Assembly: GCA_022511465.1 (NCBI GenBank)
Contig: JAFLRM010000028.1
Span: 1-43,651 of the forward strand
Direction: 5' to 3'
Length of the DNA: 43,651 nucleotides
Source of the DNA: Acetatifactor sp.
GTDB lineage: Bacteria; Bacillota; Clostridia; Lachnospirales; Lachnospiraceae
Position numbers and translations under genes: made by a program. The notes below the pieces were generated by a model. It made no database searches, was not told where the DNA came from, and saw only the letters and a list, made by a program, of their open reading frames with translations. Shown piece by piece: positions 16,571 to 24,872 of the stretch. How positions within the stretch are numbered: position 1 is the first letter of the stretch; every line of letters starts with the position of its first letter.

Positions 16571-18121
16571 ATGAGAAAAACTATGCAAAACGGTGGGAAC
16601 GGCAGAAAAGAATTTCTTGGAATTGTGTGTGATTTATATATTATAGCCATTTTGGCAGTACTTCCTCTGTATACAGGAGGCACCTATTATTTAATTGGGG
16701 ACAGCAAATACTTTATTTTTCGGAATGTATCGCTGTTTTGTCTGGGGATATGGCTCCTTCTGACTCTTGGGGCAGGGGTGTGGAGAGTTCTGACCCGCAG
16801 AGGGTGGGAATGGTGGAAAACCACCGCCACCGGGAGCAGCATTGTGGATATTGCCATGATCTCCTACAGTGTGTGCGTGTTGTTGTCTGCCCTTCAAAGC
16901 GCCTATACTAAAACGGCATGGCTGGGTTATCGGGATTGGTATATGGGGGCGGTATCTCAGCTCTTTTTTGTGGGCATCTACTTTTTTATTTCCAGAAATT
17001 ATTCCGGCAGCAAGATTTCCATTTATCTGGGGGAGGCGGCGCTTCTGTCAGTGGCGCTTTTATCCTTTGCAAACCGATTGGGGATCGATCCTCTCCGGCT
17101 TTTTGCCGGATATACGGAGCGTGACTGGGAGTACAGTCATATGCTCTCCACAGTGGGAAACATCAATTGGCTCTGCGGTTATATGGGAGTAGCCATCGCT
17201 TTTCCGTTGGCAGGGTATCTGGGCAGTGAAAATAAGCTTCGAAAAGTTGTCCTCTTCTGCGTCAGCGCAGCCGGTATGGCACTTTTGATGCTCCAGGGGA
17301 GCGATGTCGGAATAGCGCTGACGGCAGCTGCGATCCTCATCTGTCTCTTGATCGGACAACTTCCTCTGTACAGACGGCATTTAAAGACCTTCAGTCAGAG
17401 AGGAGCGCTTTTGGCGGCAGTGACAGCACTTTTGATAGGGACGATAGGGCAGATGATGCGCTTGCGAGGGACGATACAGGCTATGCCGGCGGACAGTCCC
17501 CTGCAGGGCAGACTCACATGGGGCGGCTGGTGGGTGATTTCCATTTTGTTTTTCTTTCTCTGTATTTTGATGCAAGTGGTGCCTGAGCGAATTTTGCGGC
17601 TGTCTATGGGGGCCGTAAGCATAGTGGGGATGTTAAGTGCTTTAGGGGGTGCGGTCTGGTATCTGACCGGACATCCATTTACGGACAGTTGGGGCAGTAG
17701 TCGCGGAAGTCTGTGGGCAGCGGCATGGAGAGGGTTTAGGGAAGCCGGATGGCTTCAGAAACTGATCGGGGCGGGGCCGGATTGCTTTGCAGAGTATATC
17801 TACCGCATCATGCCCTCGTGGGAGGTGTCACAGATAGAAGGATTTTGGGAGGGGAGCATCTACGCCAATGCTCACAATGAGTGGCTGACTTTGTTGGTGG
17901 ATGTAGGTGTGTTGGGGACAGCGGCGTATCTTGGAATTTTTCTTGGCGCCCTCAAAAGATATAGAGGAATGCTGCTCGCTGTCTTTGCGCTGGTGTTGTA
18001 TGGAGTGAACTCTCTGGTGAGTTTTCAGCAGGTGCTGAATGCGCCGGTCTTGTTTGTGGCGCTGGGACTGTGTGAATATCGCCTGCGTCGGGAGAATAGC
18101 GCGGTAGTAAAGAACGATTGA
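16571..18121 (+). CDS. O-antigen ligase / polymerase-like membrane protein
   Basis: A 516-residue protein with about a dozen hydrophobic segments. The C-terminal third carries the Wzy_C/WaaL-type loop: GAGPDCFAEYIYRIMPSWEV, then NAHNEWLTLLVDVGVLGTAA, in which the HNE motif is the family hallmark. A large extracytoplasmic loop sits just before it. Such proteins polymerise or transfer lipid-linked glycans outside the membrane. The ribosome binding site is weak and the start could be the ATG four codons later. It is followed by a GT-C glycosyltransferase and a small membrane protein, so a role in a surface glycan or glycolipid pathway is likely; the substrate is unknown. Confidence 0.8.
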   Translation: MRKTMQNGGNGRKEFLGIVCDLYIIAILAVLPLYTGGTYYLIGDSKYFIFRNVSLFCLGIWLLLTLGAGVWRVLTRRGWEWWKTTATGSSIVDIAMISYSVCVLLSALQSAYTKTAWLGYRDWYMGAVSQLFFVGIYFFISRNYSGSKISIYLGEAALLSVALLSFANRLGIDPLRLFAGYTERDWEYSHMLSTVGNINWLCGYMGVAIAFPLAGYLGSENKLRKVVLFCVSAAGMALLMLQGSDVGIALTAAAILICLLIGQLPLYRRHLKTFSQRGALLAAVTALLIGTIGQMMRLRGTIQAMPADSPLQGRLTWGGWWVISILFFFLCILMQVVPERILRLSMGAVSIVGMLSALGGAVWYLTGHPFTDSWGSSRGSLWAAAWRGFREAGWLQKLIGAGPDCFAEYIYRIMPSWEVSQIEGFWEGSIYANAHNEWLTLLVDVGVLGTAAYLGIFLGALKRYRGMLLAVFALVLYGVNSLVSFQQVLNAPVLFVALGLCEYRLRRENSAVVKND

Positions 18122-18122
18122 T

Positions 18123-18151
18123 TTGACAGTGGGGGGAGAATCGTTTACTAT
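18123..18151 (+). promoter_or_regulatory. Candidate promoter for the glycosyltransferase gene
   Basis: A consensus TTGACA (18123-18128) and TACTAT (18146-18151) are 17 bp apart, in the 60-bp gap between the ligase-like gene and the glycosyltransferase. Confidence 0.45.
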
Positions 18152-18181
18152 ATATACAATGTATATTTCATGGAGAAAGAA

Positions 18182-19645
18182 ATGCTGTCATTGCGTATAT
18201 TTATAAAAGATAAAAAGAATTGGATGCAGGCTGCCCTTTGGGTTACCTTTTTTTTCATTACAGCGATCCTGATCACTCTGTGCTTTGACGAAGGGGTGGA
18301 TCTGGACGAGGCATACAGTTATACTACCGTCAGAGGAAATAGTTTGTTGGGGATCGGTCGGGACATCTTGGCTGCCAACGATACGGATGTGCCGCTCTAT
18401 TACATTGGGCTGTATTTGTGGACAAGGGTTTTTGGAGAGTCCTTTTTGGCGTGTAGATTATTTTCTGTGGCGGGAACGGTGGCATCCATGCTTTTGGGTG
18501 TGACGGTAATACGTCGGCTCTGGGGGAACCGGACTTCTTTTCTCTTCTTATTGTTTAGCGGCCTTACACCGGCGATGATTCACGTGGGTGTCAATATAAG
18601 AATGTATTCTTGGACCATTTTTCTGATCACGTTATGCGCGCTGGAAATTTATTTTCTGGTGCGGGAGCCGGATAGAGGCAGGCTGTGGTTCGCGCTTAGT
18701 CTGACGACCTTTGCTGGATTGTTCAGTCATTATTTTACTGCCTTTTCCTACATGTTCCTTTATCTCTGGCTGTTGCTGGAAATGATCCACAGAAAGCAGA
18801 GGGGGATCTGGAAGCTTTTCCTGTGTGGGGGAATTCCTTTGATTCCCACAGCGGTCTGGTTTGCTGCCTCCGGAATTTTACAGTTTGCCGGTTCGGAGAA
18901 TGGAGCTTCCTACGTACAAAATATAAGCTGGGAAACTTTTTTTAGTTTTCTTTTTTTCACGAGACTGGAATATTCTGTACTGTTGGGGAGCGGAGTGTTT
19001 TTGTTGGCATTGTTTGCGCTTTTCGGCCTGAGAAAGAAATATGGAGGCACAGAGTGGCGATTTATCTTTTTTAGTTTGTTGAACATGCCCTGTTCATACG
19101 TGGCAGCGGGTGTGGCGGCTTCTCTGGGGTCTCATTTTTTTATTCCGCGTCACGTTATGCATAGCATTGGACTCTTGTGGTTGGCGATGGCGATCATCTT
19201 GTCACGCGTAAACCTTCCGACATACGGTTTTAGCATTTTGTTCACTGCCGTCATGGCCGGTGCAGCTTATCGGGCGGAGTATGCGCTTTCTTATGACACG
19301 ACACCATACTTAGAGGACACTATGAAGTTTGCGGCAGATCATTTTCAGGAAGGGGACATTGTGATCTACAATGCGGATGGAAGATTTGGGATGTTATACA
19401 GCTGTTATTTACCGGAATTGACTTATCTATGTTTCTGGGAGTTGGATGATCCGGAAGAGATGCTGAGGGAAGCGGAGGGAGAGCGAGTCTGGTTTTTTCA
19501 AAGTCAGGAGCGTTGGTTTTCTGCAGAGATCATCGAGCGGTTTGGTATTACCTACGAAAATTTAGGACATTACGGTTTTCAAATAATGGATGGAAGTACG
19601 GAATTCGATGTTTTACGGCTGGAGATCAGGGGTGAGGCAGAATGA
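18182..19645 (+). CDS. GT-C family membrane glycosyltransferase (PMT/ArnT-like, GT39/GT83 type)
   Basis: A 487-residue polytopic protein. The first extracytoplasmic loop holds the acidic motif GVDLDEAYSY, where the Asp-Glu pair is the catalytic signature of GT-C enzymes that use polyprenyl-phosphate sugars. About ten hydrophobic segments follow, then a soluble C-terminal part of roughly 110 residues (MKFAADHFQEGDIVIYNADG). The start at 18182 is preferred over the ATG at 18170 because GGAGA lies just upstream. The stop overlaps the next start by 4 bp (ATGA), so the two genes are translationally coupled. Likely role: adding a sugar to a surface glycan or protein; acceptor unknown. Confidence 0.8.
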   Translation: MLSLRIFIKDKKNWMQAALWVTFFFITAILITLCFDEGVDLDEAYSYTTVRGNSLLGIGRDILAANDTDVPLYYIGLYLWTRVFGESFLACRLFSVAGTVASMLLGVTVIRRLWGNRTSFLFLLFSGLTPAMIHVGVNIRMYSWTIFLITLCALEIYFLVREPDRGRLWFALSLTTFAGLFSHYFTAFSYMFLYLWLLLEMIHRKQRGIWKLFLCGGIPLIPTAVWFAASGILQFAGSENGASYVQNISWETFFSFLFFTRLEYSVLLGSGVFLLALFALFGLRKKYGGTEWRFIFFSLLNMPCSYVAAGVAASLGSHFFIPRHVMHSIGLLWLAMAIILSRVNLPTYGFSILFTAVMAGAAYRAEYALSYDTTPYLEDTMKFAADHFQEGDIVIYNADGRFGMLYSCYLPELTYLCFWELDDPEEMLREAEGERVWFFQSQERWFSAEIIERFGITYENLGHYGFQIMDGSTEFDVLRLEIRGEAE

Positions 19646-20259
19646 AAAAATGGATGATTCTTGGCATTATGTTTCTGTGCATGATCAGCGTATGGCCGTT
19701 GTGTCTGGTGCGGAGAACGCGGGAGGAACGTTCGGGAGACACGGGACACCTTTTGTCGGACGGTATCCGGCAGGGAGAATGTATCTCGCAGACATTTCAG
19801 GCGACGGAAAGTTATATGGAGAGCCTGGGATTTGTTCTGACATTTGAAGAAGAGCAAATGAGAGAGGGAAACATCCGGTTCGAACTTTGGAGTGCGGGAG
19901 GAAAACTCTTATGCCAGCAGGAAATAGGTTATATGTGGCTCCCCAATTATAAGTACTTTGATATGCATGTGGATCAGCGGCTAAAAAAGAATGCTATCTA
20001 TGAGTTTCGTATCGTGAATGTGGATGTGGTGGAAAATCTGCCGAAAGTAGTCTATACCAACGACACTACGGTTGATGCGGCTCCCAGTGTAGAAATGGTT
20101 CTGAACAGGGAGAGGGTGGAAGGATGTGCTCTGGGCAAATATACATGGAAAGAGCCTTTAGATTGGCAGAGTATACTGGAGTTATGGGCTTTTTTAGGAA
20201 TGGCGGGTTTTATTCTCATGGAGATAGCCCAAGGATTTGGAAAGAGTGCCAGAATATAG
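19642..20259 (+). CDS. Membrane-anchored protein of unknown function, coupled to the glycosyltransferase
   Basis: A 205-residue protein with a hydrophobic segment at each end: residues 4-23 (signal anchor) and about 180-197. The extracytoplasmic middle of about 150 residues is beta-rich (CISQTFQATESYMESLGFVL, FELWSAGGKLLCQQEIGYMW) and reads like a jelly-roll carbohydrate-binding fold; this is an impression, not a match. The 4-bp overlap with the upstream glycosyltransferase suggests the two proteins act together at the membrane. I do not recognise a family. Confidence 0.7.
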   Translation: MKKWMILGIMFLCMISVWPLCLVRRTREERSGDTGHLLSDGIRQGECISQTFQATESYMESLGFVLTFEEEQMREGNIRFELWSAGGKLLCQQEIGYMWLPNYKYFDMHVDQRLKKNAIYEFRIVNVDVVENLPKVVYTNDTTVDAAPSVEMVLNRERVEGCALGKYTWKEPLDWQSILELWAFLGMAGFILMEIAQGFGKSARI

Positions 20260-20291
20260 CAAACACAAAAAAGAGAGGAATTGGGACGGAT

Positions 20292-21278
20292 ATGAAATGG
20301 GTAAAATTTCGGCTGAAGACCGTTACGGATGCAGAGGATATCATTATAAGCACGCTTTACGATATCGGACTTGAGGGAGCGCAGATTGAGGACAAGATAC
20401 CGCTGACTGCGCTGGAGAAAGAGCAGATGTTTGTAGATATCCTGCCGGATGGGCCGGAAAATGACGGCATTGCCTACTTGAGCTTTTTCGTGGAGGAAGC
20501 GGAGGATGGCAGTCTGAAAGTTCAGGAGGAGATAGTGGATCGGGAGACGCTTCTTGAGCGGATCGAGCAGGAACTGGAGGGACTGCGCCTGTTCTGCGAT
20601 ATCGGAGAGGGCACTATCACGGTTGACGAGACCGAGGACATAGACTGGATCAACAACTGGAAACAGTATTTCCACCAGTTTACTATTGACGACATTCTGG
20701 TAATTCCCTCCTGGGAGGAGATGTTACCTGAGGACAGCGGGAAGATGGTGCTGCATATTGATCCGGGCACGGCTTTCGGAACCGGTATGCACGAGACTAC
20801 CCAACTTTGCATTCGCCAGTTGCGCAAATACGTCACGTCGGAGACAGAGCTTTTGGATGTGGGAACAGGCAGCGGGATCCTGGCGATCCTGTCTCTGATG
20901 TTCGGGGCAAGGCACGCAGTGGGGATCGATCTGGATTCCTGTGCTGTGGAAGCGGTGCAGCAGAATTGCAAAGCAAATAACATTGATCCGGACAAATTTC
21001 AGATGATGATCGGCAATATTATCACCGAAAGAGAGATACAGGACAAAATAGGTTACGGGTGTTATGATATTGTGGTGGCCAATATTCTGGCGGATGTTCT
21101 GGTGCCCTTGACACCGGTTATCTTAAATCAGTTGAAACCCGGTGGGATCTATATTACTTCGGGTATTATAAACGACAAAGAACAAACTGTAGTGGACGCA
21201 GTGAAAGCGGCAGGCATGGAGGTCCTTGACGTGGCTTATCAGGGTGAGTGGGTGAGTGTCACAGCCCGGAAGGAGTAG
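20292..21278 (+). CDS. prmA: Ribosomal protein L11 methyltransferase PrmA
   Basis: A 328-residue PrmA. The N-terminal half is the L11-recognition domain; the linker carries WKQYFHQFTIDDILVIPSWE and DPGTAFGTGMHETTQL (residues about 123-172), both diagnostic of the family. The SAM-binding loop LLDVGTGSGILAI spans residues 187-199, and VVANILADVLVPL is the catalytic post-motif. It trimethylates ribosomal protein L11. The start at 20292 gives the expected length; the longer open frame overlaps the upstream gene. It is 2 bp ahead of rsmE, a pairing found in many Firmicutes. Confidence 0.96.
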   Translation: MKWVKFRLKTVTDAEDIIISTLYDIGLEGAQIEDKIPLTALEKEQMFVDILPDGPENDGIAYLSFFVEEAEDGSLKVQEEIVDRETLLERIEQELEGLRLFCDIGEGTITVDETEDIDWINNWKQYFHQFTIDDILVIPSWEEMLPEDSGKMVLHIDPGTAFGTGMHETTQLCIRQLRKYVTSETELLDVGTGSGILAILSLMFGARHAVGIDLDSCAVEAVQQNCKANNIDPDKFQMMIGNIITEREIQDKIGYGCYDIVVANILADVLVPLTPVILNQLKPGGIYITSGIINDKEQTVVDAVKAAGMEVLDVAYQGEWVSVTARKE

Positions 21279-21280
21279 GA

Positions 21281-22027
21281 ATGTATCAGTTTTTTGTCTC
21301 GCCTGATCAGATCAATATTAATGATAAAAGCGTGGTTATAACGGGCAGCGATGTCAATCATATCAAAAATGTCCTCCGCATGAGGAATGGTGAGGAGATT
21401 GCCGTCAAAAGCGGACAGGATGGAAGGGAGTATCGCTGTGGGATCATTTCCATGGAGGCGGACCGGATCCTCTGTGAACTTCGTTTTATCAAGGAGGATG
21501 GTGTGGAATTGCCCTCGAAAGTGTATTTGTTTCAAGGGCTGCCCAAGGCGGACAAGATGGAACTTATCGTTCAAAAAGCGGTGGAATTGGGGGTATATCA
21601 GGTGATCCCCGTGGCGGCGAAGCGATGTGTGGTGAAGCTGGACGAGCGGAAAGAGAAAGGGAAGCTTGCCAGGTGGCAGGGGATTGCAGAGGCGGCGGCT
21701 AAACAGAGTAAGCGGGCTGTCATTCCACAGATTTCTCCGGTTATGAGTTTTTCGCAGGCGGTGCAGTACGCTGCGAAAATGGATGTGAAGTTGATCCCCT
21801 ATGAGCTGGCAGAGGGAATGGACAGGACGAGGGAGCTGATCGACCGGCTGGAGCCCGGGCAGAGCATAGCTGTTTTTATTGGGCCGGAAGGCGGTTTTGA
21901 GGAGGCGGAGATTAAACAGGCGTTGGAGCAGGGAATTGAACCGGTCACGCTGGGAAAGAGGATCCTCCGCACGGAGACGGCAGGTTTTACTGTGCTCTCA
22001 TGGCTTCTGTACAGGCTGGAGCAATAG
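21281..22027 (+). CDS. rsmE: 16S rRNA (uracil-1498-N3) methyltransferase RsmE
   Basis: A 248-residue SPOUT-family enzyme. An N-terminal PUA-like domain (residues 1-70, HIKNVLRMRNGEEI) precedes the knotted SAM domain, with FIGPEGGFEEAEI at 199-211 and the closing LGKRILRTETA at 224-234, both signatures of RsmE. It methylates U1498 of 16S rRNA. The start at 21281 follows AAGGAGTAGGA and directly follows the prmA stop; the longer frame overlaps prmA without a ribosome binding site. Confidence 0.96.
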   Translation: MYQFFVSPDQININDKSVVITGSDVNHIKNVLRMRNGEEIAVKSGQDGREYRCGIISMEADRILCELRFIKEDGVELPSKVYLFQGLPKADKMELIVQKAVELGVYQVIPVAAKRCVVKLDERKEKGKLARWQGIAEAAAKQSKRAVIPQISPVMSFSQAVQYAAKMDVKLIPYELAEGMDRTRELIDRLEPGQSIAVFIGPEGGFEEAEIKQALEQGIEPVTLGKRILRTETAGFTVLSWLLYRLEQ

Positions 22028-22096
22028 CAGAAGGGCCTGCCTCTGCATATGATAAAATAGAAAAAAGTAATCATTCAGAAGCTGAGGAGAATAGCA

Positions 22097-23266
22097 ATGG
22101 AAGTGTATTTGGACAATTCTGCCACCACCCGCGTCTTTCCAGAGGTGGCGGAATTGATGAAAAAGATTATGTGTGAGGACTATGGTAATCCATCCAGCCT
22201 ACACACTAAGGGCGTGGAGGCTGAGCAATATATCCGCTATGCCAAGGAAACGCTGGCCCGCATTCTGAAGGTCAATGAGAAAGAGATCTACTTTACCTCC
22301 GGAGGGACGGAGGCAGACAACATGGCACTGGTGGGATGTGCTCTGGCGAACCGCAGGCGAGGGAACCACTTGATCACCACGCAGATTGAGCATCCAGCTA
22401 TCCTGCAGACGATGCACTATCTGGAGGGGCAGGGTTTTCAGGTGACTTATCTGCCGGTGGATCCCTATGGGCGGATCCGGATAGAGGATCTGCAGCAGGC
22501 TATCATGCCGGGCACGATCTTGGTGTCTATTATGCACACGAACAATGAGATTGGCTCGTTGCAGCCTATTGCAGAAGCGGGTGCATTGATCAAACGGATG
22601 AATCCGTCTGCGCTGTTCCACGTGGATGCCGTGCAGGGCTTTGGAAAAGCTCCCATCTATCCCAAGAAGGTAAATATTGACCTTTTATCTGCAAGTGGAC
22701 ACAAGATTCACGGTCCCAAGGGAGTGGGGTTTTTGTATGTGGGTGACAGAGTGAAGATTCAGCCCATCGTATATGGCGGTGGGCAGCAACAGAACCTGCG
22801 CTCTGGCACGGAGAACGTGCCCGGTATTGCGGGTCTGGCTAAGGCGGCGGAGATGTTGTACGCTCATCTGGACACCGACCACGAGAGGCTGCGCCGGTTG
22901 AAGCATTTTTTCATTGAGGGTGTAGAGCGTATTGATAATGTAAAAGTCAATGGACTCCTGCCCGGAGAACCTTACGGGGCAGGGACGGCAGCTCATGTGG
23001 TCAGCGTATCCTTTGGGGGTGTGCGCAGTGAAGTGCTTTTGCACGCCTTGGAGGAGCAAGGGATCTATGTGTCGGCGGGGAGCGCCTGCTCCGCCCGCAA
23101 ACCACAGCCGTCAGCTACGCTGAAAGCCATCGGCGTGGACAAAAGCCTGCTGGAATCTACCATCCGGTTTAGTTTCTCTGTGTTTACCACTCAGGAAGAG
23201 ATTGACTATACTTTGCAGGTATTATATGATAAAATACCTATATTGCGAAAGTACACAAGGCGATGA
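22097..23266 (+). CDS. Cysteine desulfurase (NifS/IscS family)
   Basis: A 389-residue PLP enzyme. The PLP Lys203 lies in SASGHKIHGPKG, substrate and cofactor motifs include SGGTEADNMAL and HVDAVQGFGK, and the active Cys331 is in SAGSACSARKPQPSATL. It takes sulfur from cysteine as a protein persulfide. Because thiI follows 32 bp later, the likely acceptor is ThiI for 4-thiouridine in tRNA, as with the NifZ-ThiI pair of Bacillus subtilis; this is inferred from position. No IscU-type scaffold lies nearby, which argues against a dedicated iron-sulfur role. Confidence 0.93.
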   Translation: MEVYLDNSATTRVFPEVAELMKKIMCEDYGNPSSLHTKGVEAEQYIRYAKETLARILKVNEKEIYFTSGGTEADNMALVGCALANRRRGNHLITTQIEHPAILQTMHYLEGQGFQVTYLPVDPYGRIRIEDLQQAIMPGTILVSIMHTNNEIGSLQPIAEAGALIKRMNPSALFHVDAVQGFGKAPIYPKKVNIDLLSASGHKIHGPKGVGFLYVGDRVKIQPIVYGGGQQQNLRSGTENVPGIAGLAKAAEMLYAHLDTDHERLRRLKHFFIEGVERIDNVKVNGLLPGEPYGAGTAAHVVSVSFGGVRSEVLLHALEEQGIYVSAGSACSARKPQPSATLKAIGVDKSLLESTIRFSFSVFTTQEEIDYTLQVLYDKIPILRKYTRR

Positions 23267-23298
23267 GAGCGTGAGGCGCGTACACGGAAAGGAAGCTT

Positions 23299-24477
23299 AT
23301 GTTTACTGCATTCATGATCAAGTATGCCGAGATTGGCATAAAAGGGAAAAACCGCTATCTGTTTGAGGATGCTCTGGTGCGTCAGATCAAGTATGCCCTG
23401 AAAAAGTGTGATGGAGAGTTTTTGGTGCATAAAACGGACGGCCGCATTTATGTGGACGCCCAGTCGGAGTTCGATTTCGATGAGGTGGTGGCACACTTAA
23501 AGAGAGTGTTTGGCATCGCGGGAATCTGTCCTGTCGTCCATGTGGAGGATGAGGGTTTTGAAAAGCTCTGCGAGTCTGTGATCGCTTACATTGAGAATGT
23601 GTATCCTGATCGTCACAAGACTTTCAAGGTGTTTGCAAGACGTGCGCGCAAAAATTACCCCAAGGATTCTCTGGAGATTGCCAGAGACATGGGGGAAGTG
23701 ATCCTGAAAGCATATCCGGAGATGAAAGTGGATGTCCATGAGCCGGAGATCATGCTGCATATAGAGGTGCGCGAAAATATTTATATTTATTCCGAGATCA
23801 TTCCGGGGCCGGGTGGTATGCCTGTGGGAACGGGTGGCAAAGCGATGCTGCTCTTGTCCGGAGGCATTGACTCCCCGGTGGCCGGCTATATGATAGCGAA
23901 GCGCGGAGTGAAGATTGATGCGGTGTATTTCCATGCACCGCCATACACCAGCGACCGCGCAAAGCAGAAAGTGGTTGATCTGGCGAGGATCGTGGCCAGA
24001 TACACGGGGCCGATCTATCTGCATGTGATCAACTTTACGGACATTCAGCTCTACATCTATGAAAAGTGTCCTCACGAGGAACTGACCATCATTATGCGCC
24101 GCTACATGATGCGTATTGCAGAGCATATCGCCAGGGAAAACGACTGTCTGGGCCTGATCACCGGTGAGAGCATCGGTCAGGTGGCCTCACAGACTATGAA
24201 TTCCCTGATCGCCACCAACGAGGTGTGCGAACTGCCGGTATATCGCCCGCTGATCGGCTTTGACAAGCAAGAGATTGTGGAGGTGGCGGAAAAGATAGAC
24301 ACCTACGAGACGTCTATCTTACCTTTTGAGGATTGCTGCACGATCTTTGTGGCCAAGCATCCGGTGACGAAACCCAATGTGAATGTGATCCGGCGCCATG
24401 AGCACAATCTGGATGAGCAGATTGAGGAACTCTTTAGAAAGGCTATTGACACGGACGAGCTGATCATAGTGGAATAA
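23299..24477 (+). CDS. thiI: tRNA 4-thiouridine synthase ThiI
   Basis: A 392-residue ThiI with a ferredoxin-like and THUMP N-terminus (residues 1-165) and a PP-loop ATPase domain whose pyrophosphate motif LLLSGGIDSPVAG spans 184-196. It ends after DELIIVE and has no C-terminal rhodanese domain, as is usual in Firmicutes, so sulfur must come from a partner such as the cysteine desulfurase just upstream. Cys residues in PFEDCCTIF could carry sulfur. It adenylates U8 of tRNA and inserts sulfur. GGAAAGGAAG precedes the start; a strong terminator follows. Confidence 0.96.
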   Translation: MFTAFMIKYAEIGIKGKNRYLFEDALVRQIKYALKKCDGEFLVHKTDGRIYVDAQSEFDFDEVVAHLKRVFGIAGICPVVHVEDEGFEKLCESVIAYIENVYPDRHKTFKVFARRARKNYPKDSLEIARDMGEVILKAYPEMKVDVHEPEIMLHIEVRENIYIYSEIIPGPGGMPVGTGGKAMLLLSGGIDSPVAGYMIAKRGVKIDAVYFHAPPYTSDRAKQKVVDLARIVARYTGPIYLHVINFTDIQLYIYEKCPHEELTIIMRRYMMRIAEHIARENDCLGLITGESIGQVASQTMNSLIATNEVCELPVYRPLIGFDKQEIVEVAEKIDTYETSILPFEDCCTIFVAKHPVTKPNVNVIRRHEHNLDEQIEELFRKAIDTDELIIVE

Positions 24478-24486
24478 ACAGCGAAA

Positions 24487-24521
24487 AAAGTCTCAAAGGG
24501 ATTGCGACCTTTGAGACTTTA
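24487..24521. terminator. Bidirectional terminator between thiI and the HPr-like gene
   Basis: AGTCTCAAAGG (24489-24499) pairs perfectly with CCTTTGAGACT (24508-24518) around an 8-nt loop. A-runs precede and T-runs follow it, so it can serve the convergent genes on both strands. Confidence 0.85.
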
Positions 24522-24546
24522 GATTCTCTGACTGTATATATATGTC

Positions 24547-24777
24547 TTACGCCATGTAAGGTTTCAGAGCATCCATCACTTCTGCAATGCCATCTTCTGC
24601 ATGAATGTTTAGATCGAGGGGCTTGGATAGATCCAAACTGAAGATACCCATGATAGATTTTGCATCGATTACATATCTGCCGGATACTATATCGAAATCA
24701 TAATCGAACTTGGCAATATCATTCACGAAAGATTTTACTTTGTCAATGGAATTTAAAGAAATCTGCACTGTCTTCAT
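24547..24777 (-). CDS. HPr-like protein lacking the phosphorylatable histidine
   Basis: A 76-residue protein that aligns along its whole length with the PTS phosphocarrier HPr. The second half is very HPr-like: VIDAKSIMGIFSLDLSKPLD, where Ser41 corresponds to regulatory Ser46, and a final helix IAEVMDALKPYM. The first half does not hold the GIHARPA active-site loop; SIDKVKSF stands in its place, so it cannot pass phosphate from EI to EII. It may act like Crh, a regulatory HPr relative, or in an unrelated way. AGGAGG upstream on the minus strand supports the start. It is monocistronic and converges on thiI. Confidence 0.82.
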   Translation of the reverse strand: MKTVQISLNSIDKVKSFVNDIAKFDYDFDIVSGRYVIDAKSIMGIFSLDLSKPLDLNIHAEDGIAEVMDALKPYMA

Positions 24778-24872
24778 AAAAATTACCTCCTATCATTTCA
24801 TACTCTCTCCATATTAGCGGTAAAGAGGTGAAAAGTCAAGGAGAAAACAGTATAAAAAAAGCGAGGGATCCT

